The translations under genes and the position numbers were made by a program. Of a stretch of DNA of 64,000 nucleotides, positions 1-8,403 are shown one piece after another; positions within the stretch are counted from its first letter, which is position 1; every line of letters starts with the position of its first letter. The notes below the pieces were generated by a model. It searched no databases, had not been told where the DNA came from, and saw only the letters and a list, made by a program, of their open reading frames with translations. This DNA comes from Bacillota bacterium (lineage in GTDB: Bacteria; Bacillota; Clostridia; Oscillospirales; Acutalibacteraceae), in NCBI GenBank assembly GCA_023410445.1, contig JAEYPT010000006.1, positions 186,001 through 250,000 on the forward strand, in the 5' to 3' direction.

Positions 1-1
1 C

Positions 2-604
2 GCGGATATTCTTAACGGCAATTACAAAGTCAGCGTGGACGACGTCACCAAAGCAAGCCAGGCACAGAACACGGTCCTTTCCGCGGCAATTGCCAACGGC
101 GGTTCTGAATCCAACATTCAGCCTGGACTGGATTATTTCAAAAAAATCGCCCAGCAGGGACGTTTGGACAAAGGCGAATTGACGCTTGCAAGACTTCAGA
201 AGGGTGAAATTGCCGTTGCCTTCCTGTGGGATTACAACGCACTGAGCTACCGCGACGAGATCAAGAAGAGCGACCCCAGCGCTTCCTTCGAGGTGAGCAT
301 TCCCTCCGACGGTGCCATTCAGAGCGGCTACTGCGAAGTCATCAACAAATATTCCAAGCGTCCCTACGCGGCTGCTCTCGCCCGTGAATACATACTGAGC
401 GACGCGGGTCAGATCAACCTTGCGCGCGGCTATGCGAAGCCGATCCGCAGCGACGTGAAGCTGCCGGACGACGTAAAAGCGAAGATGCTGCCGAACGACG
501 AGTATAAAAACGCCCGGTTCATCAAGGACCAGGACGGCTGGACCAAAACCTGCAAGGATATCGGAAGCAAGTGGCAGGAAGACGTCGTCACTGCGGCGAA
601 ATAG
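2..604 (+). CDS. ABC transporter substrate-binding protein, C-terminal part
   Basis: The reading frame is open from the first bases of the window, so the start and signal peptide lie upstream; about 200 residues of the C-terminal lobe remain. The sequence has the look of family 1/6 extracellular solute-binding proteins (iron, thiamine, polyamine and phosphonate type): a segment in which the ligand-free lobe is built around AVAFLWDYNALSY, and a C-terminal helical stretch with YILSDAGQINLARGYAKPIR, typical of the hinge return and last lobe. It is followed by a phosphohydrolase, two permeases and an ATPase on the same strand, so it is the capture component of that importer. The substrate cannot be read from the sequence; a phosphorus-containing organic compound is suggested only by the hydrolase next door. 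Confidence 0.85.
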   Translation, partial: ADILNGNYKVSVDDVTKASQAQNTVLSAAIANGGSESNIQPGLDYFKKIAQQGRLDKGELTLARLQKGEIAVAFLWDYNALSYRDEIKKSDPSASFEVSIPSDGAIQSGYCEVINKYSKRPYAAALAREYILSDAGQINLARGYAKPIRSDVKLPDDVKAKMLPNDEYKNARFIKDQDGWTKTCKDIGSKWQEDVVTAAK

Positions 605-631
605 GCAAAAATCAATCGATTGCCTCACTCT

Positions 632-668
632 GGCAGAACACTCCTTCCTTGCGAAGAAGTGTTCTGCC
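632..668 (+). promoter_or_regulatory. intercistronic hairpin after binding-protein gene
   Basis: GGCAGAACACT (632-642) is perfectly complementary to AGTGTTCTGCC (658-668), an 11-bp stem with no T-run behind it. It sits between the binding-protein stop and the next ribosome binding site. Such hairpins commonly protect the upstream message and let the binding protein be made in excess over the membrane components. It is not a classical terminator. Confidence 0.6.
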
Positions 669-715
669 GTCATAATTCCGGCAGTTATTTAAATGGATCG
701 GAATGGGGATATAAA

Positions 716-1549
716 ATGGAAAAAACAATTTTTGTTCTTCTGGACGGATGCGGTTTCCGTTCCGCCGGAGATAACCTCGGCTATGCGGAACATCTCATTG
801 AACAGAAGCTTGGCGCGAAATACCGGGTCCGCGGGGAGCTGCCCTCCCTGTCGCGCCCGATGTATGAGACACTTCTGACCGGTTTGCCCGTTCACCGGCA
901 CGGAATTACCAACAATCTCGCCGTACGGCGATCCACCTGCGAAAGCGTATTCGGGCTCTGCCGTAAAAACGGACGGAAAGCTGCCGCCGCGGCTTATTAC
1001 TGGATCAGCGAGCTGTATGTTCGGGCGCCGTTCTCCCCCGTATCGGACCGGATTCAACTCGATTCGGAAAGCGTCATTTCAAACGGCATCTACTATTTTG
1101 AAGACAACTACCCGGATTCGCATGTTTTCGCCGATGCGGAATTTCTTCGTGCCCGGTGCGACCCGGATTTTCTGATGATCCACAGCATGAACATCGACGA
1201 CGCGGGCCATCACTTTACCTCGGAAAGCCGCGAATATGAAACGGCGGTTGCGAAAGTCGACACCGTAATTTCTACCTGCCTGCCCGGCTGGCTGGAACTC
1301 GGCTACAGCGTCGTGATCACCGCCGACCACGGAATGAACGCCGTCGGCCTTCACGGCGGCAACACGGACGCACAGCGTGCGGTTCCGCTGTACCTTTTCA
1401 CAAAGGGTGCGGCGACCGGTGATTTTTCGGAAGAATCGGTGATTTCCGAGCTGTGTATCGCTCCCCTCCTGTGCCGTCTGCTCGGCATTGCCCCATCCCC
1501 CGGAATGAAAACTCCGGAAGAGATTGGGGGAATCTTCTTTGAAAAATAA
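716..1549 (+). CDS. alkaline phosphatase superfamily phosphohydrolase (nucleotide pyrophosphatase/phosphodiesterase-like)
   Basis: A 277-residue protein. Metal ligands of the alkaline phosphatase superfamily can be seen in order: D10 in VLLDGCGF, the nucleophile position S46 in LSRPMYETLLTG (Ser where many phosphodiesterases have Thr), D and H in NIDDAGHHFT, D and H in ITADHGMN, and the final H in LHGGNT. There is no signal peptide, so it should act in the cytoplasm on an imported substrate. The start chosen at 716 follows a purine-rich stretch; an in-frame extension to 620 lacks family similarity and runs through the hairpin. It ends inside the start region of the first permease, so the genes are coupled. 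Superfamily members include phosphonoacetate hydrolase and phosphodiesterases; the exact reaction is not decided. Confidence 0.8.
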   Translation: MEKTIFVLLDGCGFRSAGDNLGYAEHLIEQKLGAKYRVRGELPSLSRPMYETLLTGLPVHRHGITNNLAVRRSTCESVFGLCRKNGRKAAAAAYYWISELYVRAPFSPVSDRIQLDSESVISNGIYYFEDNYPDSHVFADAEFLRARCDPDFLMIHSMNIDDAGHHFTSESREYETAVAKVDTVISTCLPGWLELGYSVVITADHGMNAVGLHGGNTDAQRAVPLYLFTKGAATGDFSEESVISELCIAPLLCRLLGIAPSPGMKTPEEIGGIFFEK

Positions 1550-2387
1550 GCACATCGGGCTGCATCTGCTTGCGCTGCTTCCGTTTCTCCTGCTGGTGCT
1601 TTTCTTTGAAATTGCTCCGCTGGCAACCGTGATCTTTCGCAGCTTCATGCCGGAGGATTCGTTCGGGTTCACGCTGCAAAACTATGCAGATGTGTTCTCA
1701 AAAACGCTTTACCGGCAAGCCGTGTGGAACAGCGTCATCATTTCCGCGGTCTCTTCGGCGGCCGGAATCGTCATTGCGTTCTTCGGAGCCAAAGCGGTTC
1801 GCAGCGTCGGGGGGAAGCTGAAAAATTTCTTTATCAGCGTTCTGAATATGACCTCCAACTTTGCAGGCATCCCGCTGGCCTTTGCCTACATCATCCTGCT
1901 GGGAAACGTCGGCGTGCTGATTATTCTCGGGAAACGGCTCGGTCTTTCTTTCCTCTCCGGCTTTAACCTTTATAGCTCCGCGGGACTGATGCTGACCTAC
2001 GTCTACTTTCAGGTTCCGCTCGCGACGCTCCTGCTAATCCCGGCCTTTGACGGAATCCACCCGCAGTGGGACGAATCCGTCCGCCTGCTGGGCGGTAGCG
2101 AGTTCACCTTCTGGCGTCGTGTGGGAATTCCGGTGCTGATGCCCAGCATCCTCGGCACGGTCAGCGTGCTGTTCGCCAACGCCCTCGCAGCCTACGCGAC
2201 CGCTTACGCCCTGCTGCAGAACAATTTTTCGATTCTGCCCATCCGGCTTCAGGAGCAGTTTACCGGCGACATCGTGCAGCACAAGGAGCTTGGAAGCGCG
2301 CTCGCGGTGGTGCTGATGCTGCTTATGATTCTTGCGATCGGCATCAACAACTATATCTTGAAACGGAGCAGGAGGGCTGACTCATGA
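1539..2387 (+). CDS. ABC transporter permease, first subunit
   Basis: About 282 residues, starting at a TTG (1539) preceded by a GGGGG-containing ribosome binding site; a TTG at 1524 is possible but has no such site. The first codons overlap the hydrolase stop. Six hydrophobic segments are visible, beginning with LLALLPFLLLVLFF. The EAA-type cytoplasmic loop that contacts the ATPase is recognisable around WDESVRLLGGSEFTFWRRVG. This is the BPD (CysTW/PotB-like) fold used by polyamine, iron and phosphonate importers. It pairs with the permease that begins four bases before its stop. Confidence 0.85.
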   Translation: MKNKHIGLHLLALLPFLLLVLFFEIAPLATVIFRSFMPEDSFGFTLQNYADVFSKTLYRQAVWNSVIISAVSSAAGIVIAFFGAKAVRSVGGKLKNFFISVLNMTSNFAGIPLAFAYIILLGNVGVLIILGKRLGLSFLSGFNLYSSAGLMLTYVYFQVPLATLLLIPAFDGIHPQWDESVRLLGGSEFTFWRRVGIPVLMPSILGTVSVLFANALAAYATAYALLQNNFSILPIRLQEQFTGDIVQHKELGSALAVVLMLLMILAIGINNYILKRSRRADS

Positions 2388-3172
2388 AGAAGAAACGGTC
2401 TTCGGCCATCTGGATTATTCTGGTGTGCATCTACCTGATTCTGCCCCTTGCACTCACCTTTCTGTACTCGGTGTTTCAGGACTGGACGGATATTCTGCCG
2501 AAGGGCTTCACACTGCAATACTTCCGGCAGGTGTTTTCCGACCTCGCCTTCTGGACGGCGCTTGGGCGAACCGTGCTGATCTCGGTGCTGTCCATCGCTG
2601 CCTGCACGGTCATCATCCTGCTGGCGATGTACGTCATCGTGGTTTATCTGCCTAAGCTGGACCGGATCATGCAGCTTCTCTGCATGGTGCCCTACGCGAT
2701 TCAGGGAATCATTCTGGCGGTAGGCATTCTCTCCCTTTACACGGACGCGCCGCTGCCGTTTTCGGACCGAACCTTCATGCTGACCTCCGCCTACTGCGTG
2801 ATGGTTCTGCCTTACATGTACCAGAGTGTAAAAAACAACTTGACCGCCATTAACACGCCCTGCCTGATGGAGGCTGCCCAGATTCTCGGGGCCGGAAAGC
2901 TGTTCGCGTTTTTCCGAATCGTCGTGCCGAACATCTTTTCCGGAATCATCATTTCCATGATGCTATCCATCTCGATGGTCTTCGGGGACTTCGTCATGGT
3001 CAATACCATCGGGGGAAGCTATTTTGAAACCGCCCAGATGTACCTCTATAAATCGCTCGCGGTCTCCGGGCAGTTCTCCAGCGCGCTGATCGTCGTGCTG
3101 TTCGTCACAACGCTGCTCATTTCCGGGGCCTTCGTCAACCTCCGGCGCAGCAAAAAGGAATCCGGGAGGTAG
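2384..3172 (+). CDS. ABC transporter permease, second subunit
   Basis: A 262-residue inner-membrane protein of the PotC type. Its ATG overlaps the previous stop (ATGA), indicating translational coupling. Six transmembrane segments are seen, from WIILVCIYLILPLALTF to the C-terminal SSALIVVLFVTTLLISGAF. The EAA loop lies around LMEAAQILGAGKLFAFFRIV. It should form the membrane pore together with the preceding permease and be driven by the ATPase encoded five bases downstream. Confidence 0.87.
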   Translation: MKKKRSSAIWIILVCIYLILPLALTFLYSVFQDWTDILPKGFTLQYFRQVFSDLAFWTALGRTVLISVLSIAACTVIILLAMYVIVVYLPKLDRIMQLLCMVPYAIQGIILAVGILSLYTDAPLPFSDRTFMLTSAYCVMVLPYMYQSVKNNLTAINTPCLMEAAQILGAGKLFAFFRIVVPNIFSGIIISMMLSISMVFGDFVMVNTIGGSYFETAQMYLYKSLAVSGQFSSALIVVLFVTTLLISGAFVNLRRSKKESGR

Positions 3173-3177
3173 GCTCT

Positions 3178-4191
3178 GTGTCTTACATACAAATTGAAAA
3201 TCTGCATAAATCGTTCGGCGCGGCCAAGGTGCTCAAAGATGTCAGTCTTTCCGTCGAACGCGGGCAGCTTGTCACCCTGCTCGGCCCCTCCGGCTGCGGC
3301 AAAAGCACGCTGCTGCGCTGCCTTGCCGGGCTGGAGGAGGTCACCTCCGGCCGGATTTTTCTGGACGGCGAGGATATCACAGAAAAAAGCCCGAAGGAAC
3401 GCATGCTCGGCATGGTGTTCCAGCAGTACAGTCTCTTCCCGAACCTGACGGTCGCCGAGAACATCGCCTTCGGCCTTAAATTGAAGAGGCTTTCCCGGAG
3501 CGACACGGAAAAACGCGTCCGCGAAATGATCGCGACGGTAAATCTGGAGGGCAAGGAAAACGAGTACCCCGCCCAGCTTTCCGGCGGGCAGCAGCAGCGT
3601 GTCGCACTGGCGAGGTCGATTGCGACGGAACCGCGCGTTCTGCTGCTGGATGAACCCCTGAGCGCCATCGATGCGAAGCTCCGCAAGGAGCTGCAGACCC
3701 GCATCCGCGAAATCAACCGGAACCTCGGCATCACGACGATCTTTGTGACGCACGATCAGGACGAAGCCATGATTCTGAGCGACGTGATCTATCTGTTCCG
3801 CGAAGGGGTCATCGAGCAGTCCGGAAAACCGACCGAGCTTTACACCTCCCCGAAAACGAAGTTTGCGGCGGAATTCATCGGGAACTACAACATTCTTTCG
3901 GAGAGCGACTTCCGCAAAATTTCCGGCTCCGAAGCAAACCCGAACGGGAATATCGCCATACGGCCCGAGACCTTTTCGGTTTCGGCCAGCCCCGCCGCGC
4001 CCGATGGGGATCGGTATGTGTTCGAGTCTACCGTGTGCTCCCACATCTCCCATGGGAATGTCCTGCGCTATAAGGTGCTGATTCAGGACGTTCCCGTTTA
4101 CGTCGACGTCCTGTTTCGCAGCTTTCAGCTGTTCGAAAACGGACAAAAGCTTTACCTGAGTGTGGAAAAGAAAAACTGTCTGCCGGTATAA
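3178..4191 (+). CDS. ABC transporter ATP-binding protein
   Basis: A 337-residue ATPase starting at GTG (3178) behind GGGAGGT. Motifs in order: Walker A GPSGCGKST (about residue 37), Q-loop VFQQYSLFPNL, signature LSGGQQQRVALARSI, Walker B VLLLDEPLSAID, switch His in FVTHDQDEAM. After about residue 235 comes a TOBE-type C-terminal domain, as in PotA, FbpC and PhnT. It energises the two permeases immediately upstream and closes the operon; a terminator follows within 20 bases. Confidence 0.9.
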   Translation: MSYIQIENLHKSFGAAKVLKDVSLSVERGQLVTLLGPSGCGKSTLLRCLAGLEEVTSGRIFLDGEDITEKSPKERMLGMVFQQYSLFPNLTVAENIAFGLKLKRLSRSDTEKRVREMIATVNLEGKENEYPAQLSGGQQQRVALARSIATEPRVLLLDEPLSAIDAKLRKELQTRIREINRNLGITTIFVTHDQDEAMILSDVIYLFREGVIEQSGKPTELYTSPKTKFAAEFIGNYNILSESDFRKISGSEANPNGNIAIRPETFSVSASPAAPDGDRYVFESTVCSHISHGNVLRYKVLIQDVPVYVDVLFRSFQLFENGQKLYLSVEKKNCLPV

Positions 4192-4208
4192 GCTCCATGA
4201 CTGCCGTA

Positions 4209-4247
4209 TGCCGCACCGAAGCTTTCGCTCTGGCGCGGCACTTTTTT
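4209..4247 (+). terminator. Rho-independent terminator of the ABC uptake operon
   Basis: TGCCGCACC (4209-4217) pairs with GGCGCGGCA (4232-4240) with one mismatch, followed by CTTTTTT. It is placed 17 bases after the ATPase stop. Confidence 0.8.
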
Positions 4248-4265
4248 GTCTCGACAATTCGGTTA

Positions 4266-4294
4266 TTGGAAATCCGTTTCTTTTATGCTATACT
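4266..4294 (+). promoter_or_regulatory. sigma-A-type promoter for the aldo/keto reductase
   Basis: TTGGAA (4266-4271), a 17-base spacer and TATACT (4289-4294) lie directly after the terminator and 57 bases before the reductase start. Confidence 0.65.
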
Positions 4295-4350
4295 GCAATC
4301 ACCAAGAAAAAGCCGAAAGAAACCGAGGGTCCGATAAAGGAGACTTTTCT

Positions 4351-5586
4351 ATGTTATACCGCGAAATGGGCAAAACCGGAGACAAACTTTCGATTCTGGG
4401 GTACGGCTGCATGCGGTTCCCGAAAAAGGACGGCAAGATCGACATAGAGCGCACCGAGGCGCAGATTCGGCGCGCCATCGAGGCCGGCGTTAACTACTTC
4501 GACACCGCTTACGTCTACCCGCACAGCGAAGAGGTGCTGGGTGAAATTCTCGCAAAAGGGCTTCGGGACAAGGTAAAGCTCGCAACGAAATTACCGGCCT
4601 TCCTGATTCAGTCGTACAAGGGCATGGAGAGCACGCTCCTGACCTCGCTGAAGCGCCTGCAAACCGATCATATCGACTACTACCTGATCCACGCGCTCAA
4701 CAATTTTGACGGCTGGCAGCGGATGAAAGACATGGGTGTGGTCGACTTTCTGCAAAAGCAGCGGGAAGCGGGACGAATCGACCGGATCGGGTTTTCCTAC
4801 CACGGTCAAACGGAGGAGTTTAAAAAGATCATCGACGATTACGACTGGGATTTCTGCCAGATTCAATACAATTACCTCGACGAGTACAGTCAGGCTGGCA
4901 CCGAAGGACTGGAATACGCGGGTTCCAAAGGGCTGGGCGTAATCATCATGGAGCCGCTGCGGGGCGGTCTGCTCGCAACCCGTCTGCCGAAGGAGGCATG
5001 GGAGGTTCTGGAGGCGGGCAAAGGAACGCGGTCCCCGGCGGAGCGTGCGCTTCGCTGGCTGTGGAACCACCCGCAGGTTACAACGGTGCTCTCCGGCATG
5101 AACGGAGAAGACCAGATTGAGGAAAATCTGCGCACGGCGGACGCGGCGCTGCCCCTCTCGCTCACAAACGGGGAGCTCGCGGAAATCGGCAGAGCGCGGG
5201 ATATTATTATAGAAAAGATGAAAGTCGGCTGCACGGGCTGCAGCTACTGTATGCCCTGCCCGGCGGGCGTCAACATTCCCTTGTGCTTCACGTATTATAA
5301 CAACAAATATCTCTCCGACGGCGCCGCCGAAAGCCGTATGCTTTACCTGAGCATGACCATCGGAAAGGACGGGGAAAAACCCTCCTATGCCTCGCTGTGC
5401 AAAAGCTGCGGCAAATGCGAGCAGCACTGCCCGCAGCATCTTCCGATCCGCCGGCACCTCAAAGAGGTTGCGCGGGAAATGGAGGGGTTCTATTTCCGGC
5501 CGCTCTGCGGAGCGATCCACGGTTATTACCGGGTAAAAAACCGGTTCAGCCGCAAACGCGCGTCCTCTTCCGAAAACGGCCGGTAA
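4351..5586 (+). CDS. aldo/keto reductase with C-terminal 4Fe-4S ferredoxin domain
   Basis: The ATG at 4351 follows AAAGGAG with good spacing and gives 411 residues; in-frame upstream sequence to 4246 crosses the promoter and is not used. The N-terminal TIM barrel has the AKR tetrad: D and Y in NYFDTAYVYPHS, K in LATKLPAF, H in YYLIHALNN. The C-terminal third carries two cysteine clusters, CTGCSYCMPCPAGV and CKSCGKCEQHCPQHLP, as expected for binding iron-sulfur clusters. This architecture is widespread in anaerobic Clostridia, where it presumably links carbonyl reduction to a ferredoxin-type electron donor. The substrate is unknown. It is a single-gene unit between a terminator and the next promoter. 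Confidence 0.88.
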   Translation: MLYREMGKTGDKLSILGYGCMRFPKKDGKIDIERTEAQIRRAIEAGVNYFDTAYVYPHSEEVLGEILAKGLRDKVKLATKLPAFLIQSYKGMESTLLTSLKRLQTDHIDYYLIHALNNFDGWQRMKDMGVVDFLQKQREAGRIDRIGFSYHGQTEEFKKIIDDYDWDFCQIQYNYLDEYSQAGTEGLEYAGSKGLGVIIMEPLRGGLLATRLPKEAWEVLEAGKGTRSPAERALRWLWNHPQVTTVLSGMNGEDQIEENLRTADAALPLSLTNGELAEIGRARDIIIEKMKVGCTGCSYCMPCPAGVNIPLCFTYYNNKYLSDGAAESRMLYLSMTIGKDGEKPSYASLCKSCGKCEQHCPQHLPIRRHLKEVAREMEGFYFRPLCGAIHGYYRVKNRFSRKRASSSENGR

Positions 5587-5622
5587 ACCCCGGCCGCCAC
5601 GCTTGGGGAAGGCCCATCCTGC

Positions 5623-5651
5623 TTGACATTTACTGGAAGATGGGTTAAGAT
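5623..5651 (+). promoter_or_regulatory. sigma-A promoter of the pilus-like operon
   Basis: Consensus TTGACA (5623-5628), a 17-base spacer and TAAGAT (5646-5651). It lies in the 205-base gap between the reductase and the lipoprotein gene and is the only good promoter seen before the run of co-directional genes to 11184. Confidence 0.75.
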
Positions 5652-5791
5652 GGCATTGATTCTTCCAATGGTTTTGAAGCGGATTTTTGGCAGATTCTAT
5701 ATTCGAAATTTTAAAAACAATGTCAGAAAAGCTGCCCGGCTCCATGGGTTCAGCGTTATGAGACAGAACGAATCACCGGGGAGGGAAGCGA

Positions 5792-6892
5792 ATGCGCAAA
5801 AAATACATACTGCCGGTTCTGCTGACGCTTCTTCTGTTGCTTCCCGCGTGTACCACGGCTGAATGCCCGACACTGTCGTCTGTTCCGCCCCCCGAATCGC
5901 GCTATAGCTCCGGTGCGGCGTCTTCGGCAGCCTCCGGTGTTTCTTCCACCGTTGCATCCTCTGAAGAAGCGGCTTCTTCTCGGGCGTCGTCAGCTTCCTC
6001 GGCATTGCCTCAGAGCTCTTTCGGCATTTCTTCTTCGACCCGTCCCTCTTCGTCTGCCGGGGGGACTTCCTCTCAGGCTCCGCCGTCTTCTTCCAAGGCG
6101 GTCGTCCTGAACTCTTCCCTGCCGCCGAAAGCTTCGCCGGGCGGAACACCGATGCCTCCGGTCACGGCGGCCATGCCTTATGCCTCCGGCAGTTCCGTAT
6201 TTTCCCAGAACGGCGCGGATATTGATTACAGCAATGCCTCACAGGGCTATATTATGGTGAAGTACGGCGGCTCGGCAAGGATAAAGGTTCTGGTCTATTT
6301 TAACGGCGGCTCTTCGTTTTACCAATACAGCATTTCCGGTGGAAGCGGCTATACGGTGCTTCCCCTGCAAAGCGGAAGCGGCACCTATCGGGTGCGCTTT
6401 ATGCAGAACGTGGAGGGCAATGTTTACGCCGAGCTGTGCTCCACGGAAATCGGCGCTTCCGTCAGCGGTGCGGGCTATACCCTGTACCCGAATCAATACG
6501 TAAATTACACGCGGTCTTCCGCGGCGGTCGCCAAAGCAGCAAGCCTGTGCGCGCAGGCAACGAGCAACTCCGCCAAGGTCTCCGCGATCTACCGCTTTAT
6601 CACTGGGAATGTTCGGTACGATTACGCCAAGGCAAACAGCGTGCAGTCGGGGTATCTGCCGAATGTGGACAGTACGCTCGCCTCAAGGAAGGGAATCTGC
6701 TTCGACTATTCCGCTCTGATGGCGACCATGTGCCGCTCCCAGGGGATTCCGACCCGGCTGGTCATCGGAACCGCAAGCGTGGGCTACCACGCCTGGAACG
6801 AGGTATATCTGGGCGGCTGGATTCGCTATGACTCCACGTTCGGCGCGGCCGGCCAGACGGTCAGCAGCTATACGGCGGAAAAATACTACTGA
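5792..6892 (+). CDS. lipoprotein with transglutaminase-like domain
   Basis: A 366-residue protein with a type II signal peptide; the lipobox LLPAC puts the lipidated Cys at residue 20. Residues about 30-115 are a low-complexity Ser/Ala/Pro linker that probably spans the wall. The C-terminal 110 residues form a transglutaminase-like (papain-fold) core with all three catalytic residues: Cys in GICFDYSALMATMCRS, His in YHAWNEVY and Asp in IRYDSTFG. Such domains act as cysteine peptidases, amidases or protein cross-linkers at the cell surface; which one cannot be told. It is the first gene after the promoter and 38 bases ahead of the GspF/PilC gene, so it belongs to the same operon and may process or cross-link the exported products. 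Start: ATG behind GGGGAGGG. Confidence 0.8.
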   Translation: MRKKYILPVLLTLLLLLPACTTAECPTLSSVPPPESRYSSGAASSAASGVSSTVASSEEAASSRASSASSALPQSSFGISSSTRPSSSAGGTSSQAPPSSSKAVVLNSSLPPKASPGGTPMPPVTAAMPYASGSSVFSQNGADIDYSNASQGYIMVKYGGSARIKVLVYFNGGSSFYQYSISGGSGYTVLPLQSGSGTYRVRFMQNVEGNVYAELCSTEIGASVSGAGYTLYPNQYVNYTRSSAAVAKAASLCAQATSNSAKVSAIYRFITGNVRYDYAKANSVQSGYLPNVDSTLASRKGICFDYSALMATMCRSQGIPTRLVIGTASVGYHAWNEVYLGGWIRYDSTFGAAGQTVSSYTAEKYY

Positions 6893-6930
6893 CCGCATTC
6901 CGGGCTCTTACAAAAGGAGGATGGACCATC

Positions 6931-7998
6931 ATGAAAAGCACCGATGGAAAACAGGGAAAAAACAGTCCGCTCGCTTCGAGCGACGTTTCCCTTTTCTGCT
7001 CGCAGGTCGTTCTGATTCTGAAGGCGGCAATTCCCCTGCAGGAGGGAATCGGGGCCATCAGTGAGAACATCGAAACGGCCCGTGGGAAGAAACTCATTCT
7101 TGAAATTCAGGAAGAGCTGGAGCAAAACAGCTCCCTTTACACGGCGCTGAGCAAAACCGGGGCGTTCCCCGGCTATATGGTCCATATGGTCGACATCGGC
7201 GAAAAGGCCGGGCGGCTCGACAGCGTGATGGAAGGTCTTTCGAATTACTACGCGTGGGAAGACCGTCTTCGCCGCCGTGTGCGCAGCGCGATTCTGTACC
7301 CGCTGGTGCTCGTTCTGATGATGGCGGCGGTGGTTGCCGTGATGGTTGTGAAAGCCCTCCCCGCCTTTAACGACGTCTTTCTCGATCTCGGGGGTGACAT
7401 GTCCGCCACCGCAAAGGTCGTCATCGGCGCGGGAATGGCGACCGGCCGGTACGCGCTGATCGTTATCCTGATTCTCGCAGTCCTCCTGATCGCCGTGCTG
7501 ATTCTCAGTGCAACGGATTCGGGCTCCCGCAGGCTGGTCGGCTTCGTCGCCCGCTTCGGTCCAACCCGCCGCCTTTCCGATAAAATCGCATCGGCGCGCT
7601 TCGCCTCCGTCATGTCCATGATGCTTGCCACCGGCTACGACACCAGCGAGGCGTTGGAGCTAATTCCCGATATCATTTCCAGCGAAACCGTGATTGAAAA
7701 GGTCAAAAAATCGCGGCAGGCTGTGGAAGAGGGCCAATCCTTCGCAAAGGCTCTCGAAAAGGTTCGGATGTTCCCCGGTATTTATTCCAGCATGATCCAT
7801 CTGGGTGTCAAGACCGGCAGTCTGGATACGGTAATGAACCGCCTCGCCGAGATTTACAGCGAAGATGTGGACGATTCCATCAATCGCGCGGTCTCCGTGA
7901 TTGAGCCGGTCATGGTCGCCGTTCTGTCCGTCGTTATCGGCGCCATTCTGCTTTCCGTCATGCTCCCGCTGATGGGAATTCTGTCGTCCATCGGATAA
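6931..7998 (+). CDS. type II secretion / type IV pilus platform protein (GspF/PilC family)
   Basis: A 355-residue inner-membrane protein with the two tandem T2SSF domains of the family. The first spans roughly residues 20-140, with the motif GYMVHMVDIGEKAGRLDSVM. The second spans roughly 215-340 and repeats the motif as YSSMIHLGVKTGSLDTVM. Hydrophobic segments lie near residues 125-147, 168-192 and 325-352. It should anchor the ATPase encoded at the end of the operon and guide pilin subunits out of the membrane. It is slightly shorter than the usual 400 residues, mainly at the N-terminus. Start: ATG behind AAAGGAGG. Confidence 0.9.
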   Translation: MKSTDGKQGKNSPLASSDVSLFCSQVVLILKAAIPLQEGIGAISENIETARGKKLILEIQEELEQNSSLYTALSKTGAFPGYMVHMVDIGEKAGRLDSVMEGLSNYYAWEDRLRRRVRSAILYPLVLVLMMAAVVAVMVVKALPAFNDVFLDLGGDMSATAKVVIGAGMATGRYALIVILILAVLLIAVLILSATDSGSRRLVGFVARFGPTRRLSDKIASARFASVMSMMLATGYDTSEALELIPDIISSETVIEKVKKSRQAVEEGQSFAKALEKVRMFPGIYSSMIHLGVKTGSLDTVMNRLAEIYSEDVDDSINRAVSVIEPVMVAVLSVVIGAILLSVMLPLMGILSSIG

Positions 7999-8018
7999 CG
8001 GCAAAGGGGGCTGTTTTC

Positions 8019-8342
8019 TTGCATATTTATAAGACAAAGACGGCCCATACGGGCCTGATTCTCCCGGCGGTGATCTTCTGCCTGATGCTGGCGCTGTTCT
8101 GGTACGGGTTCAGCAGTTCCGCGAAAGGAAACAGCGCGCGCGACTTGCAGGTCACGCAGGCGGCCATTCAGAAAGCGGTCGTAAACTGCTACGCGATCGA
8201 GGGGGTCTACCCTCCCGATGAAAAATATTTGGAAGACCATTACGGCCTTGTGATCAATCACGAAAAGTATATCGTACAGTATGAATCAGCCGGTTCCAAC
8301 GTCATGCCCTCGGTAGAGGTTCTGGTAAAGGGAAACGGATGA
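8019..8342 (+). CDS. pseudopilin-like small membrane protein
   Basis: 107 residues, TTG start behind AAAGGGGG. One N-terminal transmembrane helix (GLILPAVIFCLMLALFWYGF) is followed by an amphipathic stretch and a small globular tail containing AIQKAVVNCYAIEGVYPPDEKYLEDHYGL, which resembles GspG-type pseudopilins (the VNCYAIEGVYP segment). A classical prepilin cleavage site (Gly before Phe, Glu at +5) is missing. It sits 20 bases after the platform gene and is co-transcribed with it. Probably a structural subunit of the machine; assignment rests on topology, a short motif and context. Confidence 0.6.
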   Translation: MHIYKTKTAHTGLILPAVIFCLMLALFWYGFSSSAKGNSARDLQVTQAAIQKAVVNCYAIEGVYPPDEKYLEDHYGLVINHEKYIVQYESAGSNVMPSVEVLVKGNG

Positions 8343-8403
8343 TTTCATCCATAAAACTACAGGCTGCGGAACGGAAAACCGCAGGAAAGGCAGGAGGAAG
8401 CCA

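Noticed and set aside
620..715. N-terminal extension of the phosphohydrolase
   Set aside because: It would run through the intercistronic hairpin and has no family similarity; the ATG at 716 begins with the conserved beta-strand and metal Asp.
3046..4257. Long open frame of about 400 codons on the minus strand
   Set aside because: It is the antisense of the permease and ATPase genes, which have complete motifs and good starts; the GC-rich third positions keep the opposite frame open.
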